Below are positions 16,254-24,500 of a stretch of DNA of 27,058 nt, in pieces. Origin of the DNA: CALLCD01 sp039817885 (GTDB taxonomy: Bacteria; Pseudomonadota; Alphaproteobacteria; Caulobacterales; Hyphomonadaceae). The stretch is from positions 1-27,058 of the forward strand of contig JBCBUY010000037.1 of assembly GCA_039817885.1 (NCBI GenBank), given 5' to 3'. Position 1 is the stretch's first letter. Every line of letters begins with the position of its first letter. The position numbers and the translations under genes are program-made. The notes under the pieces were generated by a model. It was not told the origin of the DNA and did no database searches. It was given only the letters and a program-made list of their open reading frames with translations.

Positions 16254-17381
16254 CTAAAGCTGAGATATCGTGACAACCCGCCGCGCGATCTCCAGGCAGG
16301 CTGTCAGCCCCGGGCTCTCGATTCCGAACAGGTGAACTTGGCCGGGCTGGCCATGGGTGTCAGGCCCAAGGATCTGAAAATCTGCTGCGACATTGTCTTT
16401 TCCGGGGCCAGCAAGGTTCGGACGGATGCCCGCATAGGCCGGCTGCAAGCTGCCCTCCTCCAGACCCGGCCAGTAGCGCCGAACGGCGTGATAAAAGGGA
16501 TCGGCGCGACGTGAGTCGACCGCATAGTCAAGCTCTGTCACCCACTCGACATCCGGGCCGAACCGGGCACTGCCTCCGAGGTCGAGTGTGAGATGAATGC
16601 CGAGGCCACCGCGAATGGGCACGGGATAGATCAACTGCTTGAAGGGGGCCTTCGCCGACAGCGTGAAGTAATTTCCTTTGGCGAGATAAAGCGCCGGGAT
16701 ATGGCGGCTATCCAATCCATCTATGGCTCCGGCCAGGGCTGTTGCATTGAGCCCGGCAGAATTGACAAATGTCCCTGCCGTGATGATGCAGGGTTCCTTG
16801 CCCTGGCATTCCAATTCCGTGCGGCCGTCGGGCAAGCTCTGCCCACGCACAATTTTTGTTCCCAACGCAATGCTTGCCCCGTGATCTTCGGCCTCGCCGA
16901 GCAGGCTGAGCATTAAGCCATGGCTATCCAATATGCCTGTGGAGGGTGAGTGTATCGCTGCGTCGACCTCAAGGGCTGGCTCAAGCGCCATGGCCCCTGC
17001 GGCGTCCAATATGGACAAGTCATCAACACCGTTCGCTGCCGCTCCAGCGACGATCGAGTCCAGGCGCTCAATTTCGCTCGTATCCGTCGCAACGATCAGC
17101 TTGCCGCACTGCTGGTGTCCGATGCCCCGGGACTGCAAATACGCGTAGAGAGCTCGCTTTCCTGCGACACAGCATTCGGCCTTAAGTGAGCCTTGCGGAT
17201 AGTAGATGCCGGCATGGATCACTTCGGAGTTGCGGGCGCTTGTGCCCGTCCCGATCGCCAGGGCCTGCTCCGTAATCAACACCTCCCGTCCGGCCATGGC
17301 GAGCGCTCGGGCAATGGCCAGGCCCACGACGCCGGCACCGGCGATCACGCAATCGGCTTCGAAACGAGGTAACGATGCCAT
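16254..17381 (-). CDS. LhgO-type FAD-dependent oxidoreductase (L-2-hydroxyglutarate oxidase family)
   Basis: A 375-residue DAO-fold flavoprotein. The FAD motif GAGVVGLAIA is at 15-24. It is followed by TSARNSEVIHAGIYYPQGSLKA, which is characteristic of L-2-hydroxyglutarate dehydrogenase/oxidase (LhgO) relatives and puts a histidine near the flavin. Other family stretches are LAKGNYFTL and GIHLTLDLGGSARFGPD, and the tail includes FGIESPGLTACLEIA. The expected reaction is oxidation of L-2-hydroxyglutarate or a similar 2-hydroxyacid with electrons passed to the quinone pool. It begins 13 bp after the GMC oxidoreductase stop, so the two form an operon. The exact substrate is inferred from family only. 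Confidence 0.85.
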   Translation of the reverse strand: MASLPRFEADCVIAGAGVVGLAIARALAMAGREVLITEQALAIGTGTSARNSEVIHAGIYYPQGSLKAECCVAGKRALYAYLQSRGIGHQQCGKLIVATDTSEIERLDSIVAGAAANGVDDLSILDAAGAMALEPALEVDAAIHSPSTGILDSHGLMLSLLGEAEDHGASIALGTKIVRGQSLPDGRTELECQGKEPCIITAGTFVNSAGLNATALAGAIDGLDSRHIPALYLAKGNYFTLSAKAPFKQLIYPVPIRGGLGIHLTLDLGGSARFGPDVEWVTELDYAVDSRRADPFYHAVRRYWPGLEEGSLQPAYAGIRPNLAGPGKDNVAADFQILGPDTHGQPGQVHLFGIESPGLTACLEIARRVVTISQL

Positions 17382-17394
17382 TCTCCGATGCGGG

Positions 17395-19035
17395 TCAGAC
17401 CGCGCCGACGAGATCCGGCTGTTCAGGGGCCATTGCCGGTTTGCCGAGGATCATATCAGAAGCTTTTTCGGCAATCATGATGGTCGGCGCATTGGTGTTG
17501 CCGCCGATGAGCGTCGGCATCACTGACGCATCAATCACGCGGAGACTGTCGACGCCGCGCACCCGAAGCTGGCCGTCCAATGGCGCATCCTTGTCGGTTC
17601 CCATACGGACCGTCCCGACGGGGTGGTAAATCGTTTCTCCGGTTTCGCGGATATAGGCATCGATCTCGTCATCGGTCTTGACCTTCTCGCCAGGCCCGTA
17701 TTCCGGTCCGCGATAGGGGCGCAGAGCCTCTTGCTTCAAGATCTCACGTACCATTTTCAGACCTTCGCGCATGGCCCTGCGGTCTTCTTCCGTCGCCAGG
17801 TAATTCGGATCAATTATTGGTGTGTCGAACGGGTCTGCGGACCTTAGACCAATATGCCCCCGGCTTTCCGGACGAAGCTGGCAGGAATGGACCATGAAGC
17901 CGTCTTTCTCGACGGCGTCATTGGCGTGGTTCAAGGACATGGCGTTGACCATGTGAAGCTGAATATCCGGCCGATCGAGGCCCTCACGGGATTTCAGGAA
18001 AGCGCCCGCCTGAAGGAACTGGTCCCTGCCCGGTCCTTTTTTGCGAAGGAGGTAATCCAGCGCCACCTTGTATTTCCGCCAACTTTTCTGTTTCGAATAG
18101 GCCGAAAGCGGCTGATTGATTTCCTGAAGCACGAGAACATCAAGATGATCCTGGAGGTTCTGGCCGACATCTTTCAGATCCGCCTGGACCTCGATGCCGT
18201 GCTTTTGGATCTCATCGGCCGGACCGATACCTGACAGCATCAGAAGCTGCGGTGATTGAACGGCACCGGCGCAGACAATGACTTCTGATGTCGCCTCTAT
18301 TCGCTCCGGTCGTTGACCGGGTCCGGAGACCACCTCAACACCGGTCGCTTTGCCGTTCTCGACGATTACTTTCGTCACGAGCCCGGTCGATTGAATGGTC
18401 AGATTGGGCCGCAACGCTTCGACTGGATGGATATAGGCATAGGACGCGCTCCAGCGCTCACCATCGCGAATGGTGCGTTGATAGTGGCTGAAGCCCTCTT
18501 GCTCTGCACCATTGAAATCGTTCGTGTGTTTGAAGCCGGCTTCAATGCCGGCCTCGATAAAGGCGCGGTGGATGGGGTTGTCGAGGGGCGAGTCTTCGAC
18601 CCATAGCGGCCCGCCGGCTCCATGGAATCCGTCTGCTCCCCCTTCATAATGTTCTGACCGCCGGAAATATGGGAGGACGTCGGCAAAGCCCCAGCCATCG
18701 AGGCCCATCTGACGCCATTGATCATAGTCCCGGGCGTGGCCGCGAATATAGATCATGCCATTGATGGACGACGATCCGCCCCACCCTTTGCCCCGGGGCC
18801 AATACAGTTTGCGGCCGCCCATATGTTCCTGGGGTTCGGTCCAGAACCCCCAATTGTGAGGCCCCGCCTCTTTGATCAGCTGGCCAACGCCTGCCGGCAT
18901 GCGGATGAGAAAGCTTGAGTCTTTCTTGCCGGCCTCGATCAAGCAAACCCGGATCGATGGATCGGCGCTTAACCTGTTTGCCAATGTGCAACCGGCACTG
19001 CCTGCGCCTACGATCACATAATCAAAGGTTCCCAT
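17395..19035 (-). CDS. GMC family FAD oxidoreductase (choline/alcohol dehydrogenase-like)
   Basis: Flavoprotein that oxidises an alcohol to an aldehyde or ketone; the substrate is unknown. From the ATG at 19035 it has 546 residues with the FAD motif GAGSAG at 10-15. GMC signature 1 is around GKGWGGSSSINGMIYIRG, signature 2 is GAVQSPQLLMLSGIGP, and the active-site histidine lies in YHPVGTVRMG. The GTG at 19038 is also open, but GGAGAGG lies at better spacing from the ATG. Choline dehydrogenases share this layout, yet no betaine genes are nearby. It is followed by the LhgO-type flavoprotein. Confidence 0.9.
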   Translation of the reverse strand: MGTFDYVIVGAGSAGCTLANRLSADPSIRVCLIEAGKKDSSFLIRMPAGVGQLIKEAGPHNWGFWTEPQEHMGGRKLYWPRGKGWGGSSSINGMIYIRGHARDYDQWRQMGLDGWGFADVLPYFRRSEHYEGGADGFHGAGGPLWVEDSPLDNPIHRAFIEAGIEAGFKHTNDFNGAEQEGFSHYQRTIRDGERWSASYAYIHPVEALRPNLTIQSTGLVTKVIVENGKATGVEVVSGPGQRPERIEATSEVIVCAGAVQSPQLLMLSGIGPADEIQKHGIEVQADLKDVGQNLQDHLDVLVLQEINQPLSAYSKQKSWRKYKVALDYLLRKKGPGRDQFLQAGAFLKSREGLDRPDIQLHMVNAMSLNHANDAVEKDGFMVHSCQLRPESRGHIGLRSADPFDTPIIDPNYLATEEDRRAMREGLKMVREILKQEALRPYRGPEYGPGEKVKTDDEIDAYIRETGETIYHPVGTVRMGTDKDAPLDGQLRVRGVDSLRVIDASVMPTLIGGNTNAPTIMIAEKASDMILGKPAMAPEQPDLVGAV

Positions 19036-19175
19036 CACTCACCTCTCCATCCGGTCCTGTGTGTCTCACGGTATTCATTCCATTTTCATGCCGTCCTGGA
19101 AACACTTTGTGAACTAACTGCAAATACTCTCAAGCTTTAAGTCTGCGCGGTGGCAGATCAGTTTGGGAGTATCAA

Positions 19176-19781
19176 ATGACGGCGCTGTCCCAAAACCACG
19201 CCATTTTGACCCAAAACCCGAAGCTCAAGAAAGACAATCGTCTACATCGCCGGGTTGAATTGACTTTGCGTGGCCGATTTCTGAACGAAACGAGCGAAGA
19301 GCATTCCTTTGTTTGCGTGAATGTGTCTTGCGGCGGTGCCCGCCTGCGCGCCAACAATGTCCCACCGGTTGGGGAACAGCTTATCTGTTATTTTGATGAG
19401 CTCGGCCGGGTTGCCGGCAAGATTGTCCGCCACACGGAGGATGGTTTCGCTGTTGGGTTCAACACTGTTCAAACCAAACGCGACCGGCTCGCCGACAAAC
19501 TGATCTGGCTCGACAACAAGGAACGCCTCGGCCTCCATGAAGAGCGCGGCGCGCCCCGCTATCCTGCGGATGGCCCGGCCATACTGATCCGTCAGGACGG
19601 GCGTCGCCTACAATGCCGCGTCATCGATATCTCGCTGACGGGGGCCGGCTTCGAAACCGATGGACCGCCGCCAATGATCGGGGAACAAGTCATCACAGGT
19701 AATGTTGCCGGCGAGGTTGTGCGCCGGAACGGCAAAGCCTTTGGTGTGCGCTTCACCCGGCCGGCCGGTGCAACGGGCTAG
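19176..19781 (+). CDS. Tandem PilZ-domain protein (probable c-di-GMP receptor)
   Basis: A 201-residue cytoplasmic protein made of two PilZ-like domains. The first has RxxxR at R22-R26 (RLHRR) and NxSxxG at 49-54 (NVSCGG). The second has RxxxR at R124-R128 (RGAPR) and DxSxxG at 151-156 (DISLTG). Both sites look complete for cyclic di-GMP binding. There is no membrane segment and no enzymatic or regulator domain attached. It diverges from the GMC oxidoreductase with 140 bp between, and no flagellar or polysaccharide gene is adjacent, so the target is unknown. Confidence 0.87.
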   Translation: MTALSQNHAILTQNPKLKKDNRLHRRVELTLRGRFLNETSEEHSFVCVNVSCGGARLRANNVPPVGEQLICYFDELGRVAGKIVRHTEDGFAVGFNTVQTKRDRLADKLIWLDNKERLGLHEERGAPRYPADGPAILIRQDGRRLQCRVIDISLTGAGFETDGPPPMIGEQVITGNVAGEVVRRNGKAFGVRFTRPAGATG

Positions 19782-19796
19782 CGCTCCCAACAAACC

Positions 19797-20576
19797 CTAT
19801 TTGCCAGACCAATTCGGCTTCCGCTTCTCTGCAAACGCCCGCGGCCCTTCAATCATGTCTTCGCTTTTCAACATTGCGCCGACGGCCGGATATCGCGTTT
19901 CAAAAGCCTCTTTGTAATCTGCGATGTTCAAGCCCTGCATGACGGCTTGTTTGGAGGCCCGGACCGACATCGGGCTGCAGGCGAGGATCATCTCGGCCCA
20001 AATGCGGGCAGTGTCCATCAGCTTCTCGGCGGGAACAACGGCGTTGACGAAGCCAAGATGTTCCCCCTGCTCTGCCGTGACCGTCCGACCTGTTAGTATC
20101 ATGCCCATGGCGCGTTTCAGACCGATCTGCCGTGGCAAGCGATGCAATCCGCCAGCAAGGGCCGCCAATCCAACTTTCGGTTCTGGAAGCGCAAACCTCG
20201 CCGTATCGGAGGCAAGGATGATATCGCATGCGAGGGCGATCTCGAACCCGCCCCCCATGGCGACGCCATTCACAGCGGCGATTACCGGCTTGTCCAGATC
20301 GTAGCGCGAGGTCAGCCCGCCAAATCCACTCTCCGGTGTGTAGATCGGATTGCCTTCAGCCTGCCAGCGCAGATCATTTCCGGCGGAAAAGGCGCGATCC
20401 CCGGTGCCCGTTACAATGGCCACCCAAAGGTCGGGATTGCTGGCAAAATCATCGAAGATCTTCGCCATGGCTTCATTGGCAGGCGGATGCAACGCATTCA
20501 TGCGCTCGGGCCTGTTCATCTCAACAATGAGAAGGCGGCCCTCCTCACGGGTCTTCACGAAGGTTTCGTCTGACAT
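19797..20576 (-). CDS. Enoyl-CoA hydratase/isomerase (crotonase) family protein
   Basis: A 259-residue crotonase-fold enzyme, probably hydrating or isomerising an enoyl-CoA. The oxyanion-hole segments are AFSAGNDL (62-69) and MGGGFEIALACD (107-118). Both glutamates used by true hydratases are present: E112 in GGGFE and E132 in LPEPKVGL. The exact substrate cannot be given. The nearest relatives by look are the short-chain and carnitinyl-CoA-type hydratases. It converges on the PilZ gene (15 bp) and diverges from the GYF_2 gene. Confidence 0.9.
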   Translation of the reverse strand: MSDETFVKTREEGRLLIVEMNRPERMNALHPPANEAMAKIFDDFASNPDLWVAIVTGTGDRAFSAGNDLRWQAEGNPIYTPESGFGGLTSRYDLDKPVIAAVNGVAMGGGFEIALACDIILASDTARFALPEPKVGLAALAGGLHRLPRQIGLKRAMGMILTGRTVTAEQGEHLGFVNAVVPAEKLMDTARIWAEMILACSPMSVRASKQAVMQGLNIADYKEAFETRYPAVGAMLKSEDMIEGPRAFAEKRKPNWSGK

Positions 20577-20655
20577 AATTTTGGATGTCCCTGGTAATTT
20601 TGTTTACACACAGCTTTTAAGATGAAGGGAGTCAACCAAGCCATGGGCCGCGACC

Positions 20656-21225
20656 ATGCCTAAAGCCTCTCCGCTCAATCTTGCCGCCGTCGACCCGGCC
20701 GTTTGGCAGGTCTATATCGGGACCACGGTCTACGGCCCGTATACGCTCGGCCAATTGCAAGGCTTTGTCGAAGAAGGACGCGTCGCCACAAGCAGTCTCG
20801 TCAGCAAAGGGGATGCGGGCACGCCGGTAAAGGCCGGCAATGTCGAAGAGCTGCATGACGCCTTCACGCGCAAGATGGTCCAGGAAGACCCCAAAAAGGA
20901 ACCTCCCGTGACCGGCGCGCGGTCGAACTATGTCATCATCACGCAGCTGACGCGCACATCAGATGTCGATCTGATTGTTTGCCTCAACAGTCTCGGCGAC
21001 TTCGCATCGATCTTTCCCGGCACATTTGTGTTGAGCAGCGCCCAACGCCTTCCGGATATTCAACAAGCCGTGAATGATGCGGTGACCCTTGATGATCAGG
21101 TGATGATTGTGAATGCCTCCACGGGCCGGCTTGGATGGCTCAATATTGGGACAGACACCGACATTCACCTGCGAGAGATTTGGGCGGCGGGAAAAACATC
21201 AACGACCCCCGATGAGGCCCAGTAA
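20656..21225 (+). CDS. GYF_2 (DUF4339) protein with a SinR/Cas2-like second domain
   Basis: A 189-residue protein of unknown function. Residues 15-70 match the GYF_2/DUF4339 pattern: WQVYIGTTVYGPYTLGQLQ then a short helix and sheet. After a charged linker (71-90), residues 91-177 read YVIITQL, a helix, SLGDFASIFPGTFVLSS, a helix RLPDIQQAVNDAV, then DDQVMIVNAS and GRLGWLNIG. That order resembles the ferredoxin-like fold of SinR-family and Cas2-like small proteins. The aspartate that ends strand 1 in active Cas2 is replaced (TQL), so nuclease activity is unlikely. There is no signal peptide or membrane helix. The start is the first ATG in frame; a seven-codon open frame including stop overlaps it. 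Confidence 0.7.
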   Translation: MPKASPLNLAAVDPAVWQVYIGTTVYGPYTLGQLQGFVEEGRVATSSLVSKGDAGTPVKAGNVEELHDAFTRKMVQEDPKKEPPVTGARSNYVIITQLTRTSDVDLIVCLNSLGDFASIFPGTFVLSSAQRLPDIQQAVNDAVTLDDQVMIVNASTGRLGWLNIGTDTDIHLREIWAAGKTSTTPDEAQ

Positions 21226-21358
21226 TTGCACTGTGACTTGATCAGGAGGCGATTTTGTGTGCACTGCACCGAGGATCTTTAAATTCAGTGGAACGCGTCC
21301 CATGTATGGTTTACGAATAGCCCTGCAACTCACTGATTTTTTTGGAGTTTGAGACCGT

Positions 21359-21724
21359 ATGCTGCTCAATATGCTCAAAGGAAAGCTGCACTCAGGTGCC
21401 GTAACGCAATGCGACCTTCATTATGAAGGGTCGGTGTCGATTGATCAGGAATTGCTCGAAGCGTCCGGTATCCTTCCCCATGAACGGGTTGATATCTGGA
21501 ATGTGACCAATGGTGCGCGGATCCAAACCTATGCGATCGAAGCGCCGCGTGGCTCAAAGACGATTGGCGTAAATGGTGCCGCGGCGCGTAATTTCGCTGT
21601 TGGTGACCGGGTTATCATCGCCGCTTTCGCCCAAGTGGACGCTGAAGAGGCTCGGCAACACGCCCCTCAAGTCGTGCTGTTGGATGACGCGAACGAGATC
21701 CAGAGCCCGTCGACGGCCTACTAG
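21359..21724 (+). CDS. panD: Aspartate 1-decarboxylase PanD
   Basis: Makes beta-alanine from aspartate for pantothenate and coenzyme A. The 121-residue proenzyme aligns closely with the classical form: MLLNMLKGKLHSG, DLHYEGSVSID and DIWNVTNGARIQTYAI. Self-cleavage between G24 and S25 generates the pyruvoyl cofactor, and NGAAARNFAVGD is conserved. The ATG follows a GGAG about 11 nt upstream. It converges on the nitroreductase gene with 3 bp between stops. No other pan genes are in the window. Confidence 0.96.
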   Translation: MLLNMLKGKLHSGAVTQCDLHYEGSVSIDQELLEASGILPHERVDIWNVTNGARIQTYAIEAPRGSKTIGVNGAAARNFAVGDRVIIAAFAQVDAEEARQHAPQVVLLDDANEIQSPSTAY

Positions 21725-21727
21725 CGC

Positions 21728-22405
21728 CTAGTCTTCAAACCCCACAAACGTCGCTGCCTCATCGACCGGTTTGCGCTGAGACACCACCGCATTGGCAGGG
21801 AAAGTGTCGTCCGGATATCCCATCGCCACGCAAATCATGATCACCTGATCATCGGGAATTCCGGCATGTTCGCGCACCACGGGCGACTGCATGATGCCTT
21901 GCGAGTTGATGACGCAGCCAAGTCCGCGGGACCAGGCCGCGTTCACCAGGGCATTGGTCACCCCACCGCAATCAAACGGCGCAATATCTGATCCGTGGAT
22001 CGACTTGTCATAGGTGACAACGATGGAGACCGGCGCATCAAACTGGCGAAAGCCGCGCAGAACCCAATCTTGCCGCGCCTCTTTGTCATGGCGTTCGATG
22101 CCCATGGCCCCGAAGAGCTGTTTGGCAATGCCGATCTGACGCTCCCGGTGGACACCTTCATAACCGGGGCCACGGCGAAATTCCCGCGTATCCGGAACGC
22201 CGGCAAGGTTCCGATCGACATTGCCCTTACGGATGCGGTCTAGAGGTTCGCCGGTGACGACATAGAAGTTCCAGGGTTGCGTGTTGAGGGATGTCGGGGC
22301 CCGCATCGCCAATGCCAGCACATCTTCAATGACCTCTCTTGGCACAGGCTCAGGTTTGTATCCGCGTATGCTGCGCCGGCCGCTAACCACATCATCATAG
22401 TGCAA
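21728..22405 (-). CDS. Nitroreductase family protein
   Basis: A 225-residue FMN-dependent oxidoreductase using NAD(P)H; the physiological substrate is unknown. It starts with SGRRSIRGYKPEPVPREVIE and MRAPTSLNTQPWNFYVV, the classic FMN-binding N-terminal pattern, and ends with VIMICVAMGYPDD and VVSQRKPVDE. The initiation codon is a TTG preceded by GGAGGAG at 7-nt spacing, so I accept it. Confidence 0.9.
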   Translation of the reverse strand: MHYDDVVSGRRSIRGYKPEPVPREVIEDVLALAMRAPTSLNTQPWNFYVVTGEPLDRIRKGNVDRNLAGVPDTREFRRGPGYEGVHRERQIGIAKQLFGAMGIERHDKEARQDWVLRGFRQFDAPVSIVVTYDKSIHGSDIAPFDCGGVTNALVNAAWSRGLGCVINSQGIMQSPVVREHAGIPDDQVIMICVAMGYPDDTFPANAVVSQRKPVDEAATFVGFED

Positions 22406-22522
22406 GGCCCGTCTCCTCCGTGATAGGTGCGTACGCCCTATCGCGGGATTGACGTTGGGCCAAGCAACTCACCGCGCAAACACAAGAGCATTATGTGGAG
22501 CGGCGGAGGGTTGGCCGAGCCC

Positions 22523-23230
22523 CTAGCAGTAAATCAAACGTGAATTCGGCTTTGTGATCCGAATGTAAGTCTCGGCAATCACAAGATTAGGCACCCAACA
22601 GAGCCATGTAATCGCGCGGTACCAATCGTCGTCGGACAGTCCGAAAGGCGCGTCCATGAAGAACATTGGGCGGATGCTTACAACTGCCAGGGTCACGGCA
22701 TAGCTGCGCAGCATCCAGCGACGATGGCTGACAATATCTCTCGCCCGGCCCGTCGTGTAGGCAAACCATGTCGTCATGAACCAAGTGATGCCCAGGCAGC
22801 TGAACCCGGCCTTGGCAATAATTCCGTTATGATTGGCCGTCGCGAGCATAAATCCGGTTACGGCACTGAGCCAGATACAGACGCAATAGGTCACGCCGAT
22901 CCAGCGGTGCCATTTCAGACTCTTATTGCGAAGGGTCTTCGAAAAAGCGAACGGGCCAATCAGAAGCGGCGGGATGGCCGTTGCCACGTGGATCAGGAGG
23001 AGACTCCAATTTCCATATTGCCAGTTCGGGAAGAATGGTGCGCCGACAGGGGATGCGAGAACTCGTGGGATGGAAATGAGGAACAGATAAATCGTCGTGA
23101 ATACGATGCCGCCATAGATGACGCTGTTGCCATAAGCTTGGACCCGGTCCCAGATTGCGGCGAGCACTTTGCGCTGATCCGGGGTCAGCGGCTTTCGGCT
23201 CGACGGTTTGGCTAGGGATAGGTCAGTCAC
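22523..23230 (-). CDS. DUF2306-type multi-pass membrane protein
   Basis: Function unknown. About six or seven hydrophobic segments are visible, for example VIYGGIVFTTIYLFLISI, LLLIHVATAIPPLLIGPFAF, WIGVTYCVCIWLSAVTGFML and YAVTLAVVSIRPMFF. Conserved histidine/arginine pairs at helix ends (KWHRWIG and SHRRWMLRSYA) match the DUF2306 pattern. I take the GTG at 23230, preceded by an AAAGG, giving 235 residues. The frame stays open to 23377, but those 49 residues look non-homologous. It lies 117 bp upstream of the nitroreductase on the same strand. Confidence 0.72.
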   Translation of the reverse strand: MTDLSLAKPSSRKPLTPDQRKVLAAIWDRVQAYGNSVIYGGIVFTTIYLFLISIPRVLASPVGAPFFPNWQYGNWSLLLIHVATAIPPLLIGPFAFSKTLRNKSLKWHRWIGVTYCVCIWLSAVTGFMLATANHNGIIAKAGFSCLGITWFMTTWFAYTTGRARDIVSHRRWMLRSYAVTLAVVSIRPMFFMDAPFGLSDDDWYRAITWLCWVPNLVIAETYIRITKPNSRLIYC

Positions 23231-23462
23231 GCTGAGACCTTTGCTGTACTCTACACCCCAGCGAAATAAGGGAAAAAGGTGAAAGAACTCTGAGTATGAT
23301 TGCGTGAACTCAACCGACACTTTAGATGCAGTGCGGTGTGGCAGGCCTTTATTCCGGTCGCAAGAATCCCCATACACGAATGGTCAATCGATCAGAATGG
23401 GCCAGTTAGGTCGCAAAATCCTCCTGCTGGGCCTCCAACCATAACAAGAAAGCCAAAGAGAC

Positions 23463-24431
23463 ATGTCCGAGACCCGCCATACGGAAATCCTGATCATCGG
23501 TTCCGGCCCTGCAGGGTGGACCGCGGCGGTTTATGCTGCCCGCGCCATGCGTAATCCCCTCGTGGTGACTGGATCTCAGCCCGGCGGCCAGCTGACCATT
23601 ACGACGGATGTCGAAAACTATCCTGGCTTTGCCGAGATCCAGGGCCCCGAACTGATGGACAAGATGCGCCACCATGCCGAAGTCATGGGCACGCAGGTGG
23701 TCGAAGACCATATCTCTTCGGTCGATCTGGAAAGCCGCCCCTTCAAGGCGGTTGGCGACAGTGGAACCACCTACACGGCTGATGCCGTGATCATTTCGAC
23801 CGGCGCACAAGCCAAATGGCTCGGCTTACCGTCGGAAGACAAGTTCAAGGGGTTTGGTGTCTCGGCGTGCGCGACCTGTGACGGCTTTTTCTACCGCGAA
23901 AAAGAGGTCGTCGTGGTCGGTGGTGGCAACACGGCCGTCGAAGAAGCGCTCTTCCTGACGAATTTTGCCTCGAAGGTTGTTCTGGTGCACCGGCGCGACA
24001 GCTTGCGGGCCGAGAAGATCTTGCAGGACCGTCTGTTCAAACACCCAAAAGTCGAGGTGATCTGGAATCATACTTTGGAGGAAGTTGTTGGCGACGAGAC
24101 CCCGCTCGGTGTGACGGGCGTGAAGCTCAAATCGACCGAAACCGGCGAGACCACCCACCGGGATGTTCACGGCGTCTTCATCGCGATTGGTCATGCCCCA
24201 TCGACCGAGCTCTTCCAAGGCAAGCTCGACATGCACGGCCATGGTTATTTGATCACAGCGCCGGATTCCACGGCGACGAACATTCCAGGCGTGTTCGCCG
24301 CTGGCGACGTCACCGATGATATCTACCGCCAGGCGGTCACGGCGGCCGGCATGGGCTGTATGGCCGCGCTGGAAGCGGAACGCTGGCTGGAAGAGGAAGC
24401 GGCGGCGAAAGAGCTGGAAGCGGCTGAGTAG
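23463..24431 (+). CDS. trxB: Thioredoxin-disulfide reductase TrxB
   Basis: Reduces thioredoxin with NADPH through FAD and a redox disulfide. It is 322 residues with the FAD motif GSGPAG at 13-18, the redox pair C136/C139 in CATCDG and the NADPH motif GGGNTA at 153-158. The C-terminal FAD contact is GVFAAGDVTDDIYRQAVTAAG. The product ends in a Glu/Ala-rich tail longer than the E. coli form. It is a single gene, divergent from the DUF2306 gene. Confidence 0.97.
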   Translation: MSETRHTEILIIGSGPAGWTAAVYAARAMRNPLVVTGSQPGGQLTITTDVENYPGFAEIQGPELMDKMRHHAEVMGTQVVEDHISSVDLESRPFKAVGDSGTTYTADAVIISTGAQAKWLGLPSEDKFKGFGVSACATCDGFFYREKEVVVVGGGNTAVEEALFLTNFASKVVLVHRRDSLRAEKILQDRLFKHPKVEVIWNHTLEEVVGDETPLGVTGVKLKSTETGETTHRDVHGVFIAIGHAPSTELFQGKLDMHGHGYLITAPDSTATNIPGVFAAGDVTDDIYRQAVTAAGMGCMAALEAERWLEEEAAAKELEAAE

Positions 24432-24440
24432 CCACAGCGC

Positions 24441-24456
24441 CCGGACCACTGTCCGG
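24441..24456. terminator. Small hairpin between convergent trxB and ispG
   Basis: Perfect 6-bp arms CCGGAC and GTCCGG around CACT, 9 bp after the trxB stop. No T-tract follows, so this is only a possible terminator. Confidence 0.45.
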
Positions 24457-24500
24457 TCGGCCATGTTCAGCTAAGGTTCCAGAAAGGAACAGGTGGCGGG

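Noticed and set aside
15944..16273. Short open frames of 64-74 codons in the gap upstream of pal
   Set aside because: Composition is unlike the neighbouring genes, there is no ribosome binding site and no recognisable family. One overlaps the end of the LhgO-type gene.
17395..19035. Choline dehydrogenase betA
   Set aside because: GMC motifs are clear, but there is no betB, betI or transporter nearby, so a choline substrate is not supported.
20656..21225. A CRISPR Cas2 gene
   Set aside because: There are no repeats, no cas1 and no catalytic aspartate. Only a fold-level resemblance is suggested.
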